22,542 bases of DNA, from positions 1 through 22,542 of the forward strand of contig PWOD01000197.1 in the NCBI GenBank assembly GCA_003557545.1. Reading direction: 5' to 3'. The notes below the pieces were generated by a model, which did not search any database, had not been told where the DNA came from, and saw only the letters and a program-made list of their open reading frames with translations. Position 1 is the stretch's first letter, and each line of letters begins with the position of its first letter. Positions 16,070-22,542 of this stretch are shown piece by piece. The DNA comes from a bacterium. Its GTDB lineage: Bacteria > T1Sed10-126. Made by a program: the position numbers and the translations under genes.

Positions 16070-19000
16070 CGTATTATTGCCAACCTCCCGGTTTTACTCT
16101 GTCCGGTTGAGCGTTCTTCAACAGAGTATAAGTAATAACCACTGTTAACTAAATCGCCTGAATTATTTCTTGTATCCCATCGATATCTTATATCACCGGT
16201 ACTGGTACTGTAGACCAGTCTTCCAGCTATACTGTATATTTTTATTTTAAACGGTCCGGGCTCCCTTGAATCAAAATGAAACCAGATACCATCAGAACCG
16301 GTACCCGGTTTGCCATCATCCGGTCTAAACGGATTAGGACCAACCGACAGATCCGACAGACCGGGAGCACCTTCAGCAAAAGTTGCCACAAGCTGTTTGT
16401 CAGAATTGAGGTAAATCTCCAGAGTTTCAGTCTCCCCGGTAAAATCCCCTGTCCAACCTTCAAATCTTAAGAAACCCACCGGAACTGCTTCAACCAGTAC
16501 CGTTTCACCGGCAGTCAATGAAAGCGGATTCTGGTATTTATCCCCATCCACCAGAACCTCTCCGGTACCCTGAATATCAATACTGAGCAGATAACTCTGT
16601 CGATCAAACACCGCCAGAATCTGTTTGTCATCTTCTACATATATTTCACGCTGGCGAACCGTTCCGCTCAAAGCCCCCCCCCAGCCCACAAAATTCCAGT
16701 AGTCCTGTTCCACTATCTCAAGTTTAACAGTATCACCGGCCTCCACATAGACCGGATCATAATACAGATCATTATCAACCAGGACAAACCCCTCACCCAC
16801 AACGGTCACCGTTAACTTTTTCATATCCCTCCCAAATACAGCACTGACCTGTTTATCTGACCTCATAAACAGCTCGACCAACGTATCGCTCCCGGAGAGC
16901 GCCATCCCCCACTCATGAAAAAACCAGTATTCGTCAGGAACAGCCTTCAACAGGGCTGTTTCACCACCGGTTAATTCGACCGGCGTCTGATAGGTTTCCC
17001 CATTAACCAGAACCTGCCCCTCACCGGTAATTCCAACTGTCAGAAGATAAGTATCCCGAACAAAAACAGCTGTCACCTCTTTATCATCGTCAAAAAACAA
17101 CTGTTCTGTTAGAGCGGTACTGCTCAAATCCCCCTCCCATCTGACAAAATGATAAAACTCAGCCGGTTCAACCTCCAGAGCGGCCGTCTCGCCTCCCTTG
17201 ATCACAACCGGGTCAATATACGAATCACCATCCACCCTGATAAGTCCTTCACCACGTCGATTAACTGTCAAAATATGTGTATCCTGCTGGAAAAGCAGTT
17301 CGACGAATTTATCCTCGTCAATGAATAAATCCTTGACCAGCTCACTACCCGAGAGTTCTCCTCCCCAGCTCTTAAAATGCCAGAACTGATCAGCAACAGC
17401 TTCCAGCTCTACCGTATCGCCGGCAATCACCACCATGGGATCCTGGTAAACTGTACCATCCACCTCGAGCTGACCGGCTCCAACAAAATCTGCAGTTAGT
17501 ATATAGGTGTCCCGTTCAAATATTGCAGAAATATTTTTTTCTGAATCTACCATTATTTCGGCTGTTTTATCGGTACTGGTCAGATCCCCTTCCCAATGAG
17601 AAAAATGATAAAACCGATCAGAAATAGCCTCAAGACTGATTGTCTCCCCTCCCAGTACCTCGACCGGTGCAAGATAACTATCACCATCCACCAGAACTGT
17701 TCCACCACCCTGGATATCTATATTAACCAGATGAGTGTCCTGCTGGAACCATGCGTTGACCTGCCGGTCATCCGGAAAAAACAGCTCCTTTTCCATCTCT
17801 ACCCCGGAAAGATCACCTGTCCATCCAGTAAAATGCCAGAACTCTGCCGGTTGAGCCGTCAGAGTCCGGGTTTCCCCACCATTCACAACCAGCGGGCCCG
17901 TATAGGTATCACCATCCACCAGAACATCTCCTTCACCGAAAATATCCACGGTTAATATATGGGTGTCCGGTTGAAAAACAGCCTCGATAACCTTATCTGA
18001 ATCAATAAACACCTGGTTTAGAGGATCATCGCCACTGAGATCCCCACCCCAGCGTTTAAACTGCCAGAAATCATCTGGCTCGGCCTCCAGTTCAATTGTA
18101 TCTCCAGCAATCAGTTCCAGGGGATCGGTATATTGCAAAAAACCTTCCAGAAATACCCGGCCATCACCAATAATATCGATCGTTAATAGATATGTATCCT
18201 CTTCAAAGTTGGCCGAGAGATTAAAATCCCGATCAACCAAAAAAACTATTTCCGTATCAGTTCCGGTGATATCCCCGGTCCATTCCTGAAAATGCCAGAA
18301 TTCAGCTGCTTCAGCGATTAAAGATATGGTCTCCCCACCCTCAACCACAAAAGGATCGATGCCGATTACAGTCCCCTGGCCGACCATAACATCACCATTG
18401 CCGTTGATGGTAAGATTTATCGTATGGGTATCACGCTGAAAAACTGCTGTCACCTCACGATCATCATCAACAAACAACTGCTGCACCGTTTCACCACCGG
18501 TCAAATCTCCTTCCCAGCGAGCAAAATGGTAATATGGCTCAGGAACTGCTTCCAGCGTGACAGTCTCACCAGAATCAATTACCTGTGGACCAGTATAGGT
18601 AATTCCATCCACCTCAACCGTCCCCTCCTCCACAATATTAACTGTCAGAACCTCAGTATCACGCTTAAAATTAGCAGTAATTAATTTATTTGAATCAACA
18701 TATAAATTTTCTGTCAACTGAGCTCCGGTCAGATCCCCTTCCCAGACATCAAAACTATTATACTGGTCGGGAATAGCCTCAAGCTGGATTGTCTCTCCGG
18801 CAACAATAGTAACTGGAGCGGTGTATGGAACACCATCCAGCCAAACAGCTCCTTCCCCTTCAATATCTATCTCTACAGTATATTCAATTTCAGAAAAAAC
18901 TGCTGTTATATCCTTATTGGCATCGATTAAAACTGTTTCATTTAACGCATCACCGGTCAGATCTCCGGTCCATTCCTCAAGCTCCCAGTACTGATCCGGA

Positions 19001-20451
19001 ACAGCTTCCAGGGTAACATTATCTCCTCCGGTAAAAGTTAAGGGGTCAACATAGCTGGAACCATTAACCAGGACATCCCCCTGGCCTACTATGTCAACTG
19101 TTAAAATAAATGTATCAACAAAGGTGGCAGTTACTTGCTGATTATGATCAACAAATAAAGTTTCAACCGGCTGAACTCCACTGAGTGCTTCCCCCCACTC
19201 TAAAAACCGCCAGTAAGTGTCAGGTAGAGCCTCGAGGGTTGCATCCTCATTAGCCGGCACCAGAACCTCCTCCGGAGCCTGGGCCGCAGTCACCAGGGTA
19301 TCACCATTTACCAGCACCGCCCCTTCTCCAACAATATCAATCGTCAATGTAAGATGGGTAACCGGGACCACCCAGACCGTAGGACCCTCCGATAGATAGG
19401 GATAACCATCATTTTTATCCTCCCCGGTACCATCAATATCCCAGCCGGCATTCAGATAATTATCGATATCCTGCATCTGCCCGGTAGTACGACCCTGGCC
19501 ACCGTCACTACCGGTCATACCAGAACTGTTAACGTCCCAAAAACTGTTATTAACATCACGGATATTATCTCCAACCAATCCTCCAACATTAGAATTACCG
19601 ATTACTTCGCCAGTAGAAAAGCTATTATTAATAACATCTCGATTGTAGCCAACAAGCCCTCCCACCCTGTCATCACCAGTTACATAACCCCGAGCGTAAG
19701 AATTAAAAATTAATCCAAAATTATACCCGGTAAGCCCCCCGTTACGACTCCCATTTGCATCTACATCAACATCAGCAAATGATCTCAAAATCATCGCCGG
19801 CCCCATATTTCTGCCGGTTAATCCCCCGGCATAGCTACGTCCATCACCATCCGCCCCGGCAGTTAATATGCCTTTAGCATAAGCATCTTCAATTGTTCCA
19901 TAGTTGATTCCCGCCAGCCCACCAACCCGATGGCCACCCACAATCACCCCGGTGGCATAAGAGTTTTCCACCACCGCATCACGCTCAATCATTCCCACCA
20001 ACCCACCGACAAAGGTATCCCCGGTAACTGTGATATTGCCCACACCAAGATTTTTAATCATCCCCGGATCATCAAGCAAGCCAAACAAACCCACATGTGA
20101 AGCCCCCGGGCGATCGATATAAACGTCAGATATTGTATAGTTTTGACCATCAAATACCGCAGTACAGGGCACATCATCATCACCTAAAGGAAGCCATCCC
20201 ATGCCACCATCAGCCGCTGAACTGGCCACATCAGCCCAGCCAAAACTATTTTGATCAAGTGAGTTTTCTAATCGATAATAAGCTCCAAGGTCAAGTCGCA
20301 CAGCATCCAGGTGATGCCAGTGCTCAATTCTGTAGGGATCAGTTTCTGTCCCGTCACCATCCCCCGGAAAGGCCAGAGCCCTCCCACAGGGAAAGCTGCC
20401 GAGAATTACAACAATTAAAATCAAATGTATCCATCTGATTTTGATCTGCAT
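16060..20451 (-). CDS. Large exported GLUG and InlB-type-repeat surface protein with FlgD-like C-terminus
   Basis: A 1463-residue secreted protein. Its signal peptide ends near ALA|FPG. An N-terminal beta-solenoid part (to about residue 365) contains GLUG-type units (VGGLVGYN, RNGGLTGYN and others) preceded by a domain starting GDGTETDPYRIEHWHHLDAV. Thirteen tandem repeats of 75-82 residues follow, each with the pattern GEGxVxVxG, GETVxLEAxP, FWHFxxWxGDLSG and DDKxVTAVF of the divergent InlB B-repeat (PF18998-like) family. A 102-residue C-terminal domain (VGPNPFRP, SIAGRLVY, SGYYLYSV, IIRWD) resembles FlgD-Ig/T9SS type-A-like sorting domains. It is strongly acidic. Adhesion or cell-wall/polymer binding is inferred. 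ATG 20451, with AAGGGTGG 5 bases upstream, is preferred over a GTG at 20460. It overlaps the PorV-like gene by 10 bases. Confidence 0.88.
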   Translation of the reverse strand: MQIKIRWIHLILIVVILGSFPCGRALAFPGDGDGTETDPYRIEHWHHLDAVRLDLGAYYRLENSLDQNSFGWADVASSAADGGMGWLPLGDDDVPCTAVFDGQNYTISDVYIDRPGASHVGLFGLLDDPGMIKNLGVGNITVTGDTFVGGLVGMIERDAVVENSYATGVIVGGHRVGGLAGINYGTIEDAYAKGILTAGADGDGRSYAGGLTGRNMGPAMILRSFADVDVDANGSRNGGLTGYNFGLIFNSYARGYVTGDDRVGGLVGYNRDVINNSFSTGEVIGNSNVGGLVGDNIRDVNNSFWDVNSSGMTGSDGGQGRTTGQMQDIDNYLNAGWDIDGTGEDKNDGYPYLSEGPTVWVVPVTHLTLTIDIVGEGAVLVNGDTLVTAAQAPEEVLVPANEDATLEALPDTYWRFLEWGEALSGVQPVETLFVDHNQQVTATFVDTFILTVDIVGQGDVLVNGSSYVDPLTFTGGDNVTLEAVPDQYWELEEWTGDLTGDALNETVLIDANKDITAVFSEIEYTVEIDIEGEGAVWLDGVPYTAPVTIVAGETIQLEAIPDQYNSFDVWEGDLTGAQLTENLYVDSNKLITANFKRDTEVLTVNIVEEGTVEVDGITYTGPQVIDSGETVTLEAVPEPYYHFARWEGDLTGGETVQQLFVDDDREVTAVFQRDTHTINLTINGNGDVMVGQGTVIGIDPFVVEGGETISLIAEAAEFWHFQEWTGDITGTDTEIVFLVDRDFNLSANFEEDTYLLTIDIIGDGRVFLEGFLQYTDPLELIAGDTIELEAEPDDFWQFKRWGGDLSGDDPLNQVFIDSDKVIEAVFQPDTHILTVDIFGEGDVLVDGDTYTGPLVVNGGETRTLTAQPAEFWHFTGWTGDLSGVEMEKELFFPDDRQVNAWFQQDTHLVNIDIQGGGTVLVDGDSYLAPVEVLGGETISLEAISDRFYHFSHWEGDLTSTDKTAEIMVDSEKNISAIFERDTYILTADFVGAGQLEVDGTVYQDPMVVIAGDTVELEAVADQFWHFKSWGGELSGSELVKDLFIDEDKFVELLFQQDTHILTVNRRGEGLIRVDGDSYIDPVVIKGGETAALEVEPAEFYHFVRWEGDLSSTALTEQLFFDDDKEVTAVFVRDTYLLTVGITGEGQVLVNGETYQTPVELTGGETALLKAVPDEYWFFHEWGMALSGSDTLVELFMRSDKQVSAVFGRDMKKLTVTVVGEGFVLVDNDLYYDPVYVEAGDTVKLEIVEQDYWNFVGWGGALSGTVRQREIYVEDDKQILAVFDRQSYLLSIDIQGTGEVLVDGDKYQNPLSLTAGETVLVEAVPVGFLRFEGWTGDFTGETETLEIYLNSDKQLVATFAEGAPGLSDLSVGPNPFRPDDGKPGTGSDGIWFHFDSREPGPFKIKIYSIAGRLVYSTSTGDIRYRWDTRNNSGDLVNSGYYLYSVEERSTGQSKTGRLAIIRWD
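16369..19356 (-). repeat. Thirteen tandem repeats of about 228 bp coding for InlB-type units
   Basis: Within the surface-protein gene the protein repeats have lengths 82, 75, 76, 76, 78, 77 and then seven of 76 residues. They are diverged in DNA but not fully: a 19-base sequence at 17679-17697 recurs exactly one unit (228 bp) away at 17907-17925. No frameshift breaks the array. Confidence 0.85.
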
Positions 20452-20485
20452 AAAATCCACCCTTAATTTTTTTTACTTATGTCAA

Positions 20486-20514
20486 AGTATAAAGGTTTTT
20501 AGCCCAAAGAGCAA
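20486..20514 (-). promoter_or_regulatory. Candidate promoter of the surface protein/PorV-like operon
   Basis: On the minus strand TTGCTC (-35, 20509-20514), a 17-base spacer and TATACT (-10, 20486-20491) lie just upstream of the AAGGGTGG ribosome site and ATG 20451. The -10 is good; the -35 is only partial. Confidence 0.5.
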
Positions 20515-20766
20515 TTTTTTCCTGTGATGAAAGGAGGTTATTTTTATTTTTTTAACAAAAAAACATTTCTCTTCAGTTAAACGATTATCTTCGTCCTGCT
20601 AAAATCAGATTTTTCTGACCACTCACAGCAGTTGACTTAAAAAAGATTGGACCCTGAAGAGATTATTAGGAAGGCTAATTATTTGATAAATAAAATTTGA
20701 AAACTAATTGAATCGCCGGTTGTAACTATCCCTGATCGGTCCACAACAACAATTTCGAATATCAAT
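20515..20766. other. AT-rich intergenic stretch without a gene
   Basis: Between the two surface-protein genes, apart from the promoter and terminator given separately, I see no coding frame with a ribosome site and no RNA gene. It contains A/T runs (20545-20570) and a short palindrome TCAGATTTTTCTGA (about 20606-20619). Confidence 0.5.
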
Positions 20767-20796
20767 AAAAAAGGGCGGACCACTACTAAACCGCTC
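20767..20796 (-). terminator. Probable intrinsic terminator of the truncated GLUG gene
   Basis: On the minus strand GAGCGG pairs with CCGCCC (20791-20796 with 20773-20778, one mismatch) across a 12-base loop and is followed directly by six T residues (20767-20772). It lies about 56 bases beyond the stop of the upstream GLUG gene, so the two surface-protein genes are probably separate transcription units. Confidence 0.5.
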
Positions 20797-20851
20797 AGCC
20801 GAATAAATACTTGTTACTCTCACCGCTTAAGGGACACAAAATTAAACTTTA

Positions 20852-22542
20852 TTAGCGAATAATTGTCACCGTAGAACTGCTCACCCGACCGTTACCCTCT
20901 ATCAGGTATATGTAGGTGCCGGATGCCACTCGGGGTTCCCAACTGGCCAGCCGGCTGTTTGTTTCAACCGCAAGGTTCCGGCTAACTATCTCACGTCCGT
21001 TCAACGTATAGACCGTCAACCGCACACGGTTACCAAAATTTTCCGGGACTAAAAAGCTCAGCTCATCGCTCTTATCAGCTCGATAAGGATTGGGATAAGA
21101 AAAGACTTCGCCCGACAGACCCAGCCCATCAGCTGCGGCCTGCAGGTTTAAGAAATACTCGTCGGTGATCTGCCAGACAGCCCCGGTCTCTTCCCCGGTT
21201 TCCCAGCTCAAGAAGGGATACCCTTGATTATGCAGCTCATCCGCCGCTGCAATATTCCAGCCGGCATCCAGATAGGGGAAAATACCCTGCATTTTATCGG
21301 CTGACATACCTACACCACCATGACTTATATCCTGACCGGTCGTCTTAATATTCCAGAAACTGTCCTCCACATTACCCTGATGATTATCACCGGCCAGCCC
21401 ACCGGTCTGATGCTCACCCCGCACCTCACCCATGGCATAGCTCTGTCTGATTAATCCCCGGTTGTTTCCAACTAAACCTCCAGTTCGATGATCAAAACCT
21501 CTAACTGCAGCCCGGGAATAACTCTCCAGCACCCGACCGTCAAGGTTTTCTCCAACTACCCCGCCGACATTATTACCGGCGCCGACTATCTGACCGTCAA
21601 CGACCACCCGACCAATAACACCTTCAACATTCCAACCGGCAACTCCACCAACCTGACCACCTTCACCGGTAACATATCCGTCAAACGAACTATTCAGAAT
21701 ATTGCCGCCAACCTGGCGACCTACCAGGCCACCAACTCTGTAATCCCCGGCGATGTCACCCTCAACCTGCAGATTGCTTAATTCGCCCGAACTATGGCCG
21801 GCTACGGCACCAACAAACCAGCCGCCTGCCAGATCGATCTGAACAGTTAAATGCTCAACAACTGAAGCTTCCAGGTGACCAACCACGCCACCGATAAACC
21901 GATCCTTACCCGACACCGCACCACTAACCTCAACACGCTCTATGCTTCCTCCCGCCAGCCGGCCAAACAGCGCACCAGCAGCTTCCCGGGCATCAATAGC
22001 CACATTTTCCAGCTGTAGATTGTTAACTGACGCACCATACCCACCTGCACCAAACAGTCCTGCTTCACTTGCTTCCAGGCGATCTATCTGCAGCTCAATT
22101 ATGCTGTATCCATCCCCCTCGAGAGTTCCAGTAAAGGGCTGATCAAGATCACCCAACGGCTGCCAGCCCTGCCCCTGGTTGGCGGCCGGGCCGGCCTGAT
22201 CGGCATATCCTTCGACAGCAGGAGACAGATCATTCAACAGCCGATAGTTAGCATCTAACACCCGGCTGACCTCCTGCAGCTGGTGCCAGTCGGACAGTTC
22301 ATAAGGTTCCTCTACGGTTCCCCAGCCACCAGCCAGATTTAGCACCTTGATAACAGTAGTATCGGCATCATCCTCACCGGTTATTTTAACCTCAGCACCA
22401 TCCTCGACCAGCACCGGCGTATAAATATACTCTACAGTCACAGTACTCTTAGGTCCAATTTCTACATCCAACATATCAGCCAGCATTCCATCAACAGTCA
22501 GATCAAGCCGCTGAATAGCCGAATAATCTCCCAGATTTTCCA
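20852..22542 (-). CDS. GLUG-repeat surface protein with FlgD-like C-terminus (5' partial)
   Basis: The frame is open to the right edge, so the true start lies outside the window and the internal ATG at 22486 should not be taken as the start. 562 C-terminal residues are visible. An acidic Ig-like or connecting part comes first. Next is the domain GGWGTVEEPYELSDWHQL, paralogous to the start of the neighbouring surface protein, and GLUG-type beta-solenoid units (FIGGVVGHL, VGGLVGRQ, TGGLVGNN, TGGLAGDN). A C-terminal domain of about 90 residues has YPNPYRADKSDELSF, TVYTLNGREIVS, ASGTYIYLIEG and a final TIIR, as in FlgD-Ig/T9SS-like sorting domains. It is likely exported and surface-exposed; the ligand is unknown. 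It shares orientation and architecture with the large repeat protein downstream but lacks the InlB-type repeats in the visible part. Confidence 0.85.
   Translation of the reverse strand, partial: ENLGDYSAIQRLDLTVDGMLADMLDVEIGPKSTVTVEYIYTPVLVEDGAEVKITGEDDADTTVIKVLNLAGGWGTVEEPYELSDWHQLQEVSRVLDANYRLLNDLSPAVEGYADQAGPAANQGQGWQPLGDLDQPFTGTLEGDGYSIIELQIDRLEASEAGLFGAGGYGASVNNLQLENVAIDAREAAGALFGRLAGGSIERVEVSGAVSGKDRFIGGVVGHLEASVVEHLTVQIDLAGGWFVGAVAGHSSGELSNLQVEGDIAGDYRVGGLVGRQVGGNILNSSFDGYVTGEGGQVGGVAGWNVEGVIGRVVVDGQIVGAGNNVGGVVGENLDGRVLESYSRAAVRGFDHRTGGLVGNNRGLIRQSYAMGEVRGEHQTGGLAGDNHQGNVEDSFWNIKTTGQDISHGGVGMSADKMQGIFPYLDAGWNIAAADELHNQGYPFLSWETGEETGAVWQITDEYFLNLQAAADGLGLSGEVFSYPNPYRADKSDELSFLVPENFGNRVRLTVYTLNGREIVSRNLAVETNSRLASWEPRVASGTYIYLIEGNGRVSSSTVTIIR

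Noticed and set aside
16369-19356. Regularly spaced repeats as a CRISPR array
   Set aside because: The period is about 228 bp and in frame, coding for 13 related protein domains.

Overview
The window looks like a chromosomal segment of an anaerobic, diderm bacterium. An outer-membrane barrel protein of the PorV/PorQ type and exported proteins with FlgD/T9SS-like C-termini imply an outer membrane. The large oxygen-sensitive 2-hydroxyacyl-CoA dehydratase activase-type protein and the absence of respiratory genes fit an anaerobe. Purine-rich Shine-Dalgarno sites and the ArAE-type membrane protein resemble Firmicutes-related lineages, for example Halanaerobiia-like diderms. That placement is inference only. 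No phage, transposon, CRISPR, rRNA or tRNA is visible.

Left part (1-8889), all on the minus strand, read from right to left: clpB (disaggregase); an ArAE/FUSC-like membrane protein with its own promoter; an exported DJ-1/PfpI-fold protein that has lost its catalytic residues; and a very long CoA-dehydratase-activase/DUF2229 protein that runs off the left edge. The last two are probably one operon.

Middle (8890-10891): a small, very acidic BON-like protein on the plus strand converges on a minus-strand operon of a short J-domain protein and a YjbQ-family protein. The two convergent stop codons share a CTAG tetranucleotide.

Plus-strand operon (10828-14654): moaD-moaE-moaB for molybdenum cofactor assembly, then a beta-CASP metallo-beta-lactamase RNase-like enzyme and an exported two-HKD phospholipase D-like protein, closely spaced.

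Right part (14768-22542), minus strand: a cell-surface module. A GLUG-repeat protein truncated by the right edge lies upstream of a second exported GLUG protein, which carries 13 tandem repeats of about 76 residues. Both end in FlgD/T9SS-like domains. The second overlaps by 10 bases a PorV/PorQ-like barrel protein with a C-terminal TPR region. The surface protein and the barrel protein are therefore probably translationally coupled, and this is the best candidate in the window for a poorly described system (surface export or anchoring). A second candidate is the exported non-catalytic DJ-1 protein paired with the giant activase.
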